Below, in pieces: positions 44,428 through 53,630 of a DNA stretch of 64,000 nt. Within the stretch, counting starts at the first letter, position 1; each line of letters opens with the position of its first letter. The position numbers and the translations under genes are program-made. The DNA lies in contig JAJXYD010000025.1 in assembly GCA_021780695.1 (NCBI GenBank), positions 248,001 through 312,000 on the forward strand, read 5' to 3'. The DNA comes from Deltaproteobacteria bacterium (GTDB taxonomy: Bacteria; Desulfobacterota; Syntrophobacteria; Syntrophobacterales; Syntrophobacteraceae). Under the pieces are notes generated by a model. It did no database searches. It was not told the DNA's origin and saw only the letters and a list, made by a program, of their open reading frames with translations.

Positions 44428-44964
44428 ATGAAAAAAACCGGGCAGGCAAAAACGCGCGGGATAAAGACCCCGGAAGGCGGCTCAGGCTACAGGCGCGCTC
44501 CGCGCCTCTTAAGGCCCCGGAGCGCGCGCGGCTTTACCCTCCTGGAACTGCTGGTTGTCATGATCATCATCTCCGTGGTCTTGGCGATCACTATCCCGAT
44601 GTTCGGCTCCAATTGGAAACGGATGCAGGATGGCGTTTTTTTGGAGCAGTTTACCCAGGCGCTGCAAAGAAGCAGGATATACGCCATGAACAGCGGCCTG
44701 CCGGTAACCTTCAGGCTGAGTGGCACAAGCCGGGTATACGGTTCCACGTCTCCTCCGCAAAACCCCATACCTCTTAATGTGGAAATACGCGCGAACGACC
44801 TCGAACAGGACCCCGATACGGGCGACTTCCTTATAACTTTTTATCCCGACGGGAGCCTGGTTGGAGACGATGTGGAATTGATCTTCGACAATGCGCGCAT
44901 CTACGAAGTTCACATCAATCCCCTTTTTGGAACTGTGAAGGTCGATGGTCCGGTTAATCGGTAA
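44428..44964 (+). CDS. gspH: Minor pseudopilin GspH-like
   Basis: A 178-residue prepilin with an unusually long, basic leader. The prepilin peptidase site is Gly35-Phe36 in ARGFTLLELLVVMIIISVVL, with Glu at +5. The C-terminal part (LQRSRIYAMNSGLPVTFRL, then FYPDGSLVGDDVELIFDN) resembles GspH. It is the first pseudopilin in the operon, where gspG is usual, but it lacks the GspG C-terminal pattern and is longer. AGAAG-type ribosome signal is weak. Overlap with the next frame at the 3' end is possible if that gene starts early. Confidence 0.8.
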   Translation: MKKTGQAKTRGIKTPEGGSGYRRAPRLLRPRSARGFTLLELLVVMIIISVVLAITIPMFGSNWKRMQDGVFLEQFTQALQRSRIYAMNSGLPVTFRLSGTSRVYGSTSPPQNPIPLNVEIRANDLEQDPDTGDFLITFYPDGSLVGDDVELIFDNARIYEVHINPLFGTVKVDGPVNR

Positions 44965-45031
44965 GGGGGCTGCGGGATCGGTTAACGGGGGACGTCCGCG
45001 GCTAAGACAAGTGAAAGGGTCCAGAGTTCAA

Positions 45032-45445
45032 ATGGGAAAAGCAGCGTCAAGAAGAAAAAACTCAAAAATTCGGCCCCCCGGATTTACCCTGCTCGAAGTG
45101 CTCGTTAGCCTTGCCATTGCCGCCCTGCTCATAGGCTCTGTTATGGGGCTTATTTCCGAAGCGCTTCGGTACAGGGCCGCTTTGAAGCATAAAATCAATG
45201 TCCAGCCGATATTGGAATCGGCCGCGGAAATCATTCTGGCAAACCCGCAGAAGGCCACCCAGGGGGCGGTGCGCCTGACCGAACTGGAGGGAGCCCCCGT
45301 CGTGGATGTCAGTCTGACTCAGGTGCCCCTTCCAAGCTCCATCGGCAAAACTCAGGCTGGAACCTTATACCGGGTAATGCTAAGCTATAAGTCCTCCGAG
45401 CTTGAATTCAGCGTGATAGTACCCCCTCCCTCAAACGGTTCCTGA
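45032..45445 (+). CDS. gspI: Minor pseudopilin GspI-like
   Basis: A 137-residue prepilin with cleavage after Gly17: PPGFTLLEVLVSLAIAALL, Glu at +5. GspI forms the tip complex with GspJ and GspK. The frame opens at ATG 44945, inside the gspH 3' end, but ATG 45032 gives a normal short leader and has AAAGGG about 12 bases upstream; the start is uncertain. Position between H and J supports the identity more than the weak C-terminal similarity. Confidence 0.75.
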   Translation: MGKAASRRKNSKIRPPGFTLLEVLVSLAIAALLIGSVMGLISEALRYRAALKHKINVQPILESAAEIILANPQKATQGAVRLTELEGAPVVDVSLTQVPLPSSIGKTQAGTLYRVMLSYKSSELEFSVIVPPPSNGS

Positions 45446-45473
45446 CCGACGGGCAGGGGGGGAGAGTGCAAAA

Positions 45474-46223
45474 TTGCGGAAAATTTCAGCTGCTATGAAC
45501 AGAAACAACATCGAAGACAAGTTCGCCTTTTGGGAAGCCACGGGCTTTACCCTTATCGAGCTGATGGTTGCAACGGCCATAGCCGCCGTTGTTATCGGCA
45601 TCGTTTCGGTGTGCTTTTCCTTTACGCTTCGCATATGGCATAAGACCGCCACCAGCAAGCCCGACCTCACCTTTCGCATGGTCGAGTTGCTCCAGCGCCA
45701 ACTGGCCGAATGCGATCCAACGCCTTTAAGTTTTCCAAACGGCGCAAGGCCGCTCTTTGCCGGCAACTCGAACTCTATTTATTTTATTACGGCTCATTCG
45801 GTAAAAGCAATCTCCAAGGGAGTTCCGGCCGTCGTTCGCTACAGCTACGATGCCGGAGCGGGGGTGCTTTCCTACTCCGAGATGGTCATGAACCCCTATC
45901 GGCTCCAGGGTATTCAAAAATTTGCAACCGAGTCGGTTTCCTCGGGCGAACCGGCCGCAACACCGGTATATAAAATTGATTTTCCCAAGTTTACTATACG
46001 TTACGCGGGAAAAGGCTCCTCGGAGTTTACCCCGACATGGGACTCCACACAGGATCTGCCCATTGAAATCCTTCTTAGCTGGGAAGGCATGGACCACACC
46101 GCCCACTCTGAGGCCTGCATGGTCAATTCGCCCTTTGCGATTCAGGCAAACCTGCTCAATTCGTCCTCGCCCTCAGGTCTAACCCCTTTTAATTTTCCCG
46201 GACAGGGCGGACTAAACCCATGA
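45474..46223 (+). CDS. gspJ: Minor pseudopilin GspJ-like
   Basis: A 249-residue prepilin with cleavage after Gly24: ATGFTLIELMVATAIAAVV, Glu at +5. The globular part includes LRIWHKTATSKPD and RYSYDAGAGVLSYSEM, GspJ-like in length and place. TTG 45474 has GGGGGGAG nine bases upstream; ATG 45495 is seven codons later with a weaker signal. Its stop overlaps the gspK ATG (ATGA). Confidence 0.8.
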   Translation: MRKISAAMNRNNIEDKFAFWEATGFTLIELMVATAIAAVVIGIVSVCFSFTLRIWHKTATSKPDLTFRMVELLQRQLAECDPTPLSFPNGARPLFAGNSNSIYFITAHSVKAISKGVPAVVRYSYDAGAGVLSYSEMVMNPYRLQGIQKFATESVSSGEPAATPVYKIDFPKFTIRYAGKGSSEFTPTWDSTQDLPIEILLSWEGMDHTAHSEACMVNSPFAIQANLLNSSSPSGLTPFNFPGQGGLNP

Positions 46224-47215
46224 AAAGCTTATCTAAAATATCCCCCTCCGGGGGCAGGCACAAGGGCGAACGGACTAAATCCCTGCTCTGTTGCCTGCGG
46301 GCGGCCACAGGCCGAAAAGGGGTTGTGCTCATAGCGGTCCTGTGGTTTTGCGCCGTGGTCATGTGGGCGGGTTTGCAGATAAGCCTCCAAACCCGCATGC
46401 TGGGTGAGGACCAGTTGCACTCGATAATTGAAACCCAGGCCCTCTATCTTGCCATTGGAGGCTGCTACGAGGCTCTGGCACGAATGCAACAGGCTCAGCC
46501 TCTTCAATCCAACCAGCCCTCGGATCAAAACTGGCAACCGGATGGAAAACCGCGCGTGGTGATCTATAATACCGGCCTTGCCGTTGTGATAATGGAGTCC
46601 GACGACCAGAAGATAAATGTAAACACTGCCGGCGCGGCCCAACTGACCCAGGTGCTCGCAAAAGCGGGCGCAAACCAGCAGATCGCGCAGACGCTGGCCA
46701 ACAGGATAGCCGCTTTTGTCCAATCCCAAAATGGTGCCCAGAATGGTGCTCAGTTGCAGGGCCTGGGAAATCCCGTGGCGGGACCAAGTCTAAACAACAA
46801 CAATAACACCGGCTTTGGCGGCCCTCTAACCAGCATTGACCAGTTGATGCTGGTCCCCGGAGTCAGCCAGCAGCTCTTTTACGGCTACAGGCGGGGTATG
46901 CGGGAGTTAGAGGCTGAGTGCAAGCTCTCTCAGATACCCGTTCCCGCAAACGATTCTCTTTTTAGCCAGTTGACCGTACAGGGACAGGGCTCAGGCGCCA
47001 ACATGCAGCAGGGTGTGCAGAATCTTCAGGGCATCGGGGGCCAGCAGACGATGACACCCGTTACACAGGCTTCCTGGACCGCCGGGGGCACCTACCGCAT
47101 ACTTTCTTTTGGGAAGAGCGCCCTGGGCGCTCCGAGCGCGGGAATCCGGCTCACCGTGCGCCTTCAGGGGGCCGGGACCACCCCTTATCAGATACTTAGC
47201 CGCAAAGTTTTGTAG
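46220..47215 (+). CDS. gspK: Tip pseudopilin GspK
   Basis: A 331-residue GspK, the large tip pseudopilin. The cleavage site is Gly34-Val35 in GRKGVVLIAVLWFCAVVMW; as in GspK generally, the +5 residue is not Glu. The large alpha domain includes INVNTAGAAQLTQVL and SIDQLMLVPGVSQQLFYG (a helix-hairpin-helix pattern). The Gln/Gly/Asn-rich middle (170-200) is low complexity. Translationally coupled to gspJ by a 4-base overlap. Confidence 0.88.
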   Translation: MKSLSKISPSGGRHKGERTKSLLCCLRAATGRKGVVLIAVLWFCAVVMWAGLQISLQTRMLGEDQLHSIIETQALYLAIGGCYEALARMQQAQPLQSNQPSDQNWQPDGKPRVVIYNTGLAVVIMESDDQKINVNTAGAAQLTQVLAKAGANQQIAQTLANRIAAFVQSQNGAQNGAQLQGLGNPVAGPSLNNNNNTGFGGPLTSIDQLMLVPGVSQQLFYGYRRGMRELEAECKLSQIPVPANDSLFSQLTVQGQGSGANMQQGVQNLQGIGGQQTMTPVTQASWTAGGTYRILSFGKSALGAPSAGIRLTVRLQGAGTTPYQILSRKVL

Positions 47216-47239
47216 CACACTACTCTACGAGGTGAATTT

Positions 47240-48760
47240 ATGCTGGAAAGCATAATCAAGTACCGTCCGAGCGAACTGTATACGGTCTACATCGAACCGC
47301 GCAGAATCGAGGTTTGCAGGGCAACCAGAGTCTGGAGAACATGGGAGAGGAAAAAGGTCGAACACTTCCGCGTCCCGCTGGACCAATCGGTTTTCGACCA
47401 TTTGCAGCATTTGAACCTCAAACCCGACTCAAGGAAGGGAAGCGCCCTTCTTGCCATCGTCTCGGGCGTCTTCTACACGGTCCACAGTGAACACTACCCT
47501 CTTGCAATAAAGGATCAGCTGGAGAGCGCCCTCACTTTCGACTGGCAGGAAAACCTGTTTCAGGAAAATGACAAAACACTTCATTTTTTCGGCCCCCCCG
47601 TTGTTCTGGAACACCACCTGTCGGCGCCCATTTTTACCATCCAAAGCGAGGTCCATGACAAGTTCAACCAGGTGCTAAACGGCTCCCTTTTCCAAACCTT
47701 CGCCATTACCCCCAGCGCCCTTTTGTTTTCCTCCATGCTGGCCCAAGACGAGGTCACCGAGGGGCAGGTACTTGCCCGAAGACTCGATGAGGATATTTTG
47801 GAAGCGCACCGCTTCTACCAAAACACATTTCTGGATTCCTCCCCGGTTGGTAAATTTTCAAACAGCCTTGGCTTGTTTGTGGAAAACTTGAGGGGACTTG
47901 GCAACGGCCAGGACCAACCCAGCATTCAACTCGTCTGCCTTCCGGGCGAGCGCACCGAAATGGAGCGCTACGCTCATCAAATCGGCGCTAAGGGGGTCAG
48001 GGGGGTCGTTCGGGAAGTAGAGGGCTCCTTTGTCTCCAACTGGCTCGATATCCTGCTAAAGCAGGATGCGATTCCCACCTTCGAGTCCAAAATACTGCTC
48101 AAACCCTGGCAGATGCCCCGCATTGTGTGGCCCCTTGCCGCGCTCCTTTTGGTTTTCGCTCTCTACGGCCTCTACCAGTCCTATTCGGTGCGAAGCCTCG
48201 CCCGCACCAGCTCCAGGCTAAAGCTTCGAATAGATCACCTCCAAGCTCAATGGAAACCGATTAATCAACTTCAGATGCGCATCACCAACTTTAAGCAGGA
48301 TAAGAAAACATTATCGGAATTCAACCGTGGAGACTACAGGCTCCGGGAGCTTTTGGACCTGCTTAGCGACCGCACCCCCCTCGACACCTGGCTCGATTAC
48401 CTCTCTCTTAGCAAGGGACAGCTGATTTTAAGAGGCGAAGCCAAATCCGCCCTCAAATATCTCACGGACCTCTCCAAGGTCGAAGGACTGACGCAAGTTA
48501 AGTTTGCGTCCCCTGTAACCCGCGACCCGGGCAACGACATGGAGAGGTTCAATATCGAACTGCAGTTGGATATGAAGGAGCTTGCCAAAAATTTCAAACC
48601 GGTGCCGGCCCAAGCCGTGACCAATGTTCCCGGGTGCCCGCCCCTTCCCCGTGAGCCTTCGCAAAAGGGTGCGCCCTTACCGGCCGGCGGTAAAGTTTAC
48701 CACAGAGTCGCCGGGAAGGTAAAAGTCCACAATCAGCCCACTGCGGAGAGCCGGAGATGA
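47240..48760 (+). CDS. gspL: GspL-like inner-membrane assembly protein (PilM-PilN type)
   Basis: A 506-residue bitopic protein. The cytoplasmic actin-like part (1-285) precedes a single membrane segment (about 294-314, IVWPLAALLLVFALYGL), then a periplasmic ferredoxin-like part with coiled-coil features. This is the order of GspL, or of a PilM-PilN fusion. The C-terminal 35 residues are basic and Pro-rich. GAGGTG precedes the ATG. GspL links the ATPase to the pseudopilus platform. The stop overlaps the gspM start (ATGA). Confidence 0.8.
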   Translation: MLESIIKYRPSELYTVYIEPRRIEVCRATRVWRTWERKKVEHFRVPLDQSVFDHLQHLNLKPDSRKGSALLAIVSGVFYTVHSEHYPLAIKDQLESALTFDWQENLFQENDKTLHFFGPPVVLEHHLSAPIFTIQSEVHDKFNQVLNGSLFQTFAITPSALLFSSMLAQDEVTEGQVLARRLDEDILEAHRFYQNTFLDSSPVGKFSNSLGLFVENLRGLGNGQDQPSIQLVCLPGERTEMERYAHQIGAKGVRGVVREVEGSFVSNWLDILLKQDAIPTFESKILLKPWQMPRIVWPLAALLLVFALYGLYQSYSVRSLARTSSRLKLRIDHLQAQWKPINQLQMRITNFKQDKKTLSEFNRGDYRLRELLDLLSDRTPLDTWLDYLSLSKGQLILRGEAKSALKYLTDLSKVEGLTQVKFASPVTRDPGNDMERFNIELQLDMKELAKNFKPVPAQAVTNVPGCPPLPREPSQKGAPLPAGGKVYHRVAGKVKVHNQPTAESRR

Positions 48761-49353
48761 AATCTGTAAATTTTGACATAACAATGGAAGATTTGAAAAA
48801 AAACCAATGGTCTATTACGGCCACAATCATTGTGATTCTCATTACCGCAATGGCCTGGTTGACACTTATAGAACCGATATATCATCGAAAAAAAATGCTA
48901 ATTGCAAAAATAAACCATCAGGAAAAGCTTATTTCCGAGTATGGACGAAAGCTTTCGCAAAGCAAGGTAATTAAGGAAAACCTTGCAAGACATGAGGGAG
49001 CGCTAAAACAGATGCAAAAAAAACTGTTTCAAGGCACTGATCCCTATCAATTGGCTGCTTCACTTGGGGATCTACTCTCACAAAAAAGCGATCCTGATGC
49101 GCCTAAGATGGATATAAAAACATATCAGGTCCTTACAAGTAAGGAGCATGGACTCTACGAGGAAGTGCATATGAGATTCAATCTCATGACTGATATTAGG
49201 GGACTGCATTATTTTCTTACCAGAATCAAAAATTCCGAGTTCGCAATACAGGTTAAGGAAATAAACATACAAAAAATTCAAAGAATAAAAGGGCCTGATC
49301 TGATTGTGAACGTAATACTTGCCGCATTGATGGAGAAGGGAAAAAAGTCTTGA
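48757..49353 (+). CDS. gspM: GspM/PilO-like assembly protein
   Basis: A 198-residue bitopic protein with one N-terminal membrane segment (about 18-38, WSITATIIVILITAMAWL), a coiled coil (about 45-95), and a C-terminal ferredoxin-like fold ending VKEINIQKIQRIKGP. Position and architecture fit GspM/PilO. The coding sequence is strikingly AT-rich (many AAA, ATA, AGA codons) compared with the GC-rich genes on both sides. Coupled to gspL by a 4-base overlap; GGAG lies just before the ATG. Confidence 0.72.
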   Translation: MKSVNFDITMEDLKKNQWSITATIIVILITAMAWLTLIEPIYHRKKMLIAKINHQEKLISEYGRKLSQSKVIKENLARHEGALKQMQKKLFQGTDPYQLAASLGDLLSQKSDPDAPKMDIKTYQVLTSKEHGLYEEVHMRFNLMTDIRGLHYFLTRIKNSEFAIQVKEINIQKIQRIKGPDLIVNVILAALMEKGKKS

Positions 49354-49504
49354 TTAAAAGACGTATCTCGTTTACCTTCGGGATCATTTTTTGAAATGGC
49401 TTCGGCCCTGTATTTACCATTGTGTCTTTTATACCCGTATGTGATATATTCGCGGCCAATTTTCGAGCATTCGCCTGCAGTTCTCGTTCAAGGAGGGGGT
49501 CCGT

Positions 49505-51880
49505 ATGAGAACGCGTCAGTCTATCCTAGCGATATTACTGGCACTTACTTGTATTTCATGTCAGCCCGTAACGCCAAGTCCCGTGGGGACCTGCGCACCG
49601 GCCCCGCCTCCGGAAATCGCCCCGGCGCCAAGGACCGTCCCCGGGCAAGGACCTGAATGGGGCACTGCGAATGGGTCTGAGCAAACCACTGCCGGTCGGC
49701 CGGCCAACGAAAACGAGTCCCCCCCGGTTCGTTCCTCGGCGACCTCGGTTGTGGCGCCCGTTCACACCGGGCTTTTGACTCCCTTTGGGCAAAAGGGTCT
49801 TAGCGGGGTTCCCGCGCCTTCCAAGACTGGAAGACAGCACATAGTCCTCAATTTCGACAATGCCGATATCGCGGAGGTGACCAGTCAAATATTTAGCGAC
49901 CAGTTGAAATTGAGCTACGTGCTCGACCAGACTCTTAAAGGCCGCATCAGTATGTATATAGAGGGAGATTTCAACAATGAAGAACTCCTTCACATGATCA
50001 TGAGAGCATACGCCCAAAACGGAATCAGCATAATACCCAAAAGAGGCTTTTACTTCATACAGCTTTCCCGGGATGCGGGAAAGGGCGGCATTGAACTGGC
50101 CAACCAAAAACTGCTGTCGCAAAAAGACGGCGGACCGATGATTGTTATCTACCGGCTTCGCTACGTGGACGCCAAGCAGGCAAGCGAGGTTGTAAGCCCT
50201 TTTCTTGAGCCCGGCAAGAAGGTGACGGTAGATCCTGCCACCAACAGCCTGATATTTGTCGACCGGGCCGATAGCGCCCGTACGCTTGTAAGTCTTCTAA
50301 AAACCATCGATATAAACGTGCTAAAGGAAGTGAGCATGGCGGTCATGCCGCTTCATTCGATCTCCCCCAAGGAAGCCGTAGCCGGGATGAAAACCCTGAT
50401 GGGACAGCTTGGCAAGTTTAAACAGAGCGCGGTTGCCAACAGCCTGGCGCTTCTGCCTCTTGAAAACTTCGGGGGGGTGCTGATCATGGCTAGAAGCCCG
50501 GAGCTGCTAAAGACCGCCCAGGAATGGGTAAAGGCCATGGATGCGCAGGGAGTGGGCAACCAGGCGCAAATCCATGTCTATTTCGTTCAAAACGGCATGG
50601 CGAGCACCATCGCCCAGGTACTTAGCGAAGTGCTGGGCATCAAGACTTCCCAGGCGGTCAAGTCCCAAAAGGTGGTCCCCTCGGGTCTTGGAATGCCAAA
50701 TTCGATGGGCAGCAGCGGGTTTGGCTCCAGTTCCATGGGAGGCTCCTCGGCCAGCAGCCCCTTTGGCGGAGGAACCACAGGAGGGATGGGCGGCTCAATG
50801 GGTGGGGGAATGGGAGGCACTGGGACAACCACGGGTAGCACTCAAGGGAGCTCATCAAACTCCGGCCCCCAGATAAGCGGTGCGATGCAGGGAAAACCCC
50901 CCGGTTTTACCGGACAGATTTCAATAATCGCCGATGATGTAAACAACGCGATAGTGATCAGGGCCAACCCTGTCGATTATACTAAACTGATGAAAACCAT
51001 CGACCAGTTGGATATTATTCCCCGCGTTGTGATGGTCGAGGTGATGCTGGCCGAAGTGCAGTTAAACAAGAATTTCCAATTCGGCCTCCAGTATTACTTT
51101 CAGACCCACCAGGCAACCAATACAGGGTTAGGGACCTCCTTTGGCGGCCTGTCCAACCAGGGAACCAACAGCTCGAGCACCACTACCACCACCACGACTA
51201 CCTCAGGCGTATTCCCCATAAATCTTGGGGCCGTGGCCGGCTCCGGGCTGGCCCTCGACTGGGTCGCCGATGCACAGAACCTCGCGGTGCTTTTAACCGC
51301 CTTGTCCTCTCAAACCAAGGTCTCCGTTCTTGCCACTCCCACCTTGCTTGCCACCAACAACCAGGAGGCCACGCTCACCGTGGGCGGTCAGCAGCCGGTC
51401 CCCACGGGCTCGGTTACCGGTTACGCTACCGGCTCCTCGGTCATAAGCACCCTCGACTACGCTGAAACCGGAGTGATACTGGATTTAACCCCGCATATAA
51501 ACGCAGGAGGTCTCATAAGGGTCGATTTGGCCGCTACCGTTAGAAACGTAAATCAACAAAATGTGCAGGTGGGAAGCGCCGGCAACTATGCTCCAAGTTT
51601 TACGGAAAATGATATAAAAACCTCTATTATGGCTCGAGACAGCCACACGGTGGTAATCGGCGGTATTATTAATTCACAGGGAACGGCCAGCAAAAACGGA
51701 ATCCCCTGGCTCGAAAACATCCCTTTGCTATCGCCCCTTTTTGCCGCGACCTCCACCAGTCTGGTGCGCACCGAACTGCTTATCGCCATCACGCCGCACA
51801 TGGTCCGGCAATCGGGCGCCCAGGCGCCCACCGAGCTGCTCGAAAAGTTGAAGGGGTTGCGCCGCGAGGTCGGATATTAA
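49505..51880 (+). CDS. gspD: Type II secretion outer-membrane secretin GspD
   Basis: A 791-residue secretin that forms the outer-membrane pore. A lipoprotein-type signal (LALLALTCISCQP-like; lipobox Cys19) may target it without a pilotin. N0 (about 112-185, VLNFDNADIAEVTSQIFSD), N1-N3 repeats, a Gly/Ser/Met-rich linker (about 395-460) and the C-domain with VEVMLAEVQLNKNFQFG, SVLATPTLLATNNQEATLTV, ISTLDYAETGVILDLTPHIN and VVIGGIINSQG follow. A Thr run (SSTTTTTTTTSG) sits in the C-domain. AAGGAGGGGG precedes the ATG. It closes the operon after gspM; the 150-bp gap before it may hold its own promoter. Confidence 0.92.
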   Translation: MRTRQSILAILLALTCISCQPVTPSPVGTCAPAPPPEIAPAPRTVPGQGPEWGTANGSEQTTAGRPANENESPPVRSSATSVVAPVHTGLLTPFGQKGLSGVPAPSKTGRQHIVLNFDNADIAEVTSQIFSDQLKLSYVLDQTLKGRISMYIEGDFNNEELLHMIMRAYAQNGISIIPKRGFYFIQLSRDAGKGGIELANQKLLSQKDGGPMIVIYRLRYVDAKQASEVVSPFLEPGKKVTVDPATNSLIFVDRADSARTLVSLLKTIDINVLKEVSMAVMPLHSISPKEAVAGMKTLMGQLGKFKQSAVANSLALLPLENFGGVLIMARSPELLKTAQEWVKAMDAQGVGNQAQIHVYFVQNGMASTIAQVLSEVLGIKTSQAVKSQKVVPSGLGMPNSMGSSGFGSSSMGGSSASSPFGGGTTGGMGGSMGGGMGGTGTTTGSTQGSSSNSGPQISGAMQGKPPGFTGQISIIADDVNNAIVIRANPVDYTKLMKTIDQLDIIPRVVMVEVMLAEVQLNKNFQFGLQYYFQTHQATNTGLGTSFGGLSNQGTNSSSTTTTTTTTSGVFPINLGAVAGSGLALDWVADAQNLAVLLTALSSQTKVSVLATPTLLATNNQEATLTVGGQQPVPTGSVTGYATGSSVISTLDYAETGVILDLTPHINAGGLIRVDLAATVRNVNQQNVQVGSAGNYAPSFTENDIKTSIMARDSHTVVIGGIINSQGTASKNGIPWLENIPLLSPLFAATSTSLVRTELLIAITPHMVRQSGAQAPTELLEKLKGLRREVGY

Positions 51881-51932
51881 AAGCACCTTTTTTAGAAAGA
51901 GAGCTCGTTTTGGGTATTCGCCCCACTCCGGC

Positions 51933-53465
51933 TCACCGGCTTTTCACTAGCTCGAAAAGGGTCCTTACACCAAAACCGGTCGCCCCCTTGCGGCAAAAAC
52001 CCGTGTCTTTGTCTGTCCAGGCGGTGCCCGCGATGTCCAGGTGAGCCCAGGGGATCTGGTCGGGGACGAACTGTTTTAGAAACATCGCTGCGCAAACGGC
52101 GCCCGCGCCCCGGTCCGAAACGTTTTTCATATCGGCGACTTCGCTCTTTAGCCCATCGAAAAAAAGGTCCCAAAGAGGCAGAGGCCAGAATCTTTCCCCC
52201 AGCGCGGCGCCTAGTTTTCGGATGGACCCGGTCAGCTCCTCGCTGTTGCCCATGATCGCGGCGACCTCCCTGCCCAAAGCGATAATACTGGCTCCCGTAA
52301 GCGTTGCGATGTCGACCATGAGGCAGGGTTTAAACCGCTTGGCCCCGTAGGCCAGGGCATCGCAGAGCACCAGCCTTCCTTCGGCGTCTGTGCTTATGAT
52401 TTCGATTGTCTGCCCCGAATAGGAGCGCAAAACATCGCCCGGTTTATAGGCCTTGCCCCCGGGCATATTTTCGGTGCAGGGCAGGATGCCGACCACCCTT
52501 TTGGAGAGCCCGCTGTGACCGATGGCTTCAAAGACGCCAAGAACGGCCGCCGCTCCAGCCATGTCCTGCTTCATCTCTTCGAGCTTCTCCCGTGGCTTTA
52601 GGGAAATTCCTCCGCTGTCGAAGGTGATTCCTTTGCCGATGAGAAGAAGGGGGGGATCGTTTTCACTGCCCGCTGGAGCGTGTTCGAGAACGATGAAATA
52701 GGCCGGCTCTTCGCTTGCGGCGGCAACCGCGGCAAAGGCGCCCAACCCCATGGACCGGGCGGTCGCAAGGTCTATTGTATCGATTCTAAACCCGAATTTT
52801 GCAGCCATTTCAGAGGCGGTTTGCGCTAAAAACGCCGGGGTCACCCGGTTGGCCGGAGATATCGTCAGATCCCTGGTAAGATTTATTCCCGCGGCTTCGC
52901 TTCCTGCAAACTCAACGCTTTGACGCCAGGAGGGTTCTACGGGCTCAGTGCAAAGAATCCCAAGAGATTCCGGGAGGGGCGGCGCGGCCAGGTCCCTGGT
53001 CTTTAGCAGCTTGAACTGATGAAGACCGGCCAAGGCGCCCGTTACAGTCTCACGCAAAAGGCTATCCAACGCCCAGGTCCCTTCCTGGGAACCCGCCTCC
53101 GGGCAGGGAAATCCTTCCAGGGCACAAAGGGGGAAGGCCGGCCGCGCAACGCCCAGTTCGTGGCATTTTCTTAGCGCAAATGCCGAAGCGTTTCTTAGCC
53201 TCTCGGGTTCGAAGCGCTCACGGGGGCCAAGACCGGCCAGTATTATCCGGGGCGCCGGGTGGCCGTCGGGAGAATAGAGCAAGGCCACCTCCGAGGGCTT
53301 GCCGTTAAAATCGGCGAGGGCCGCTGAATCCGCAAGCCATTTCCCCGAGCTGTCCAAAAATTGTTTCAACCCCGGCGGGTAGTCTCCCGGCTTTTGGAAA
53401 ACAAAGAAAATGAGGGCATCGGCCTGCCATTGGGAACTTGGTGCGACTTTCCATTCTATCTGCAT
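51933..53465 (-). CDS. pepA: Leucyl aminopeptidase (M17)
   Basis: A 510-residue cytosolic di-zinc aminopeptidase. The catalytic domain has IGKGITFDSGGISLKP, MKQDMAGAAAVLGV, and STDAEGRLVLCDALAY (the M17 signature, usually NTDAEGR), then DIATLTGASIIALG. Metal and active-site residues appear intact. GAGGA lies upstream of the ATG. Divergent from serC. The N-terminal 170 residues are the variable non-catalytic domain. Confidence 0.93.
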   Translation of the reverse strand: MQIEWKVAPSSQWQADALIFFVFQKPGDYPPGLKQFLDSSGKWLADSAALADFNGKPSEVALLYSPDGHPAPRIILAGLGPRERFEPERLRNASAFALRKCHELGVARPAFPLCALEGFPCPEAGSQEGTWALDSLLRETVTGALAGLHQFKLLKTRDLAAPPLPESLGILCTEPVEPSWRQSVEFAGSEAAGINLTRDLTISPANRVTPAFLAQTASEMAAKFGFRIDTIDLATARSMGLGAFAAVAAASEEPAYFIVLEHAPAGSENDPPLLLIGKGITFDSGGISLKPREKLEEMKQDMAGAAAVLGVFEAIGHSGLSKRVVGILPCTENMPGGKAYKPGDVLRSYSGQTIEIISTDAEGRLVLCDALAYGAKRFKPCLMVDIATLTGASIIALGREVAAIMGNSEELTGSIRKLGAALGERFWPLPLWDLFFDGLKSEVADMKNVSDRGAGAVCAAMFLKQFVPDQIPWAHLDIAGTAWTDKDTGFCRKGATGFGVRTLFELVKSR

Positions 53466-53526
53466 ACGGGGTCCTCGGATTAGCTCATTTTTTTAACTTC
53501 AATTAACATAAGACTGGAGAAACCAA

Positions 53527-53564
53527 TTGACAAAACAAAAGCATGGGTGAATAGGTAGTGTCAA
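53527..53564. promoter_or_regulatory. Candidate overlapping promoters between pepA and serC
   Basis: TTGACA at 53527-53532 (plus) and TGTCAA at 53559-53564 (TTGACA on minus) are mirror -35-like hexamers in the 165-bp divergent gap. The -10 partners are poor (AATAGG on plus), so the pair may instead be an operator. Confidence 0.25.
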
Positions 53565-53630
53565 GCCGGAAACCCCGGAACGTGGATAAACACAAAAAAT
53601 AAATGATTTTGTTCTACAGGAGATTTGTAA

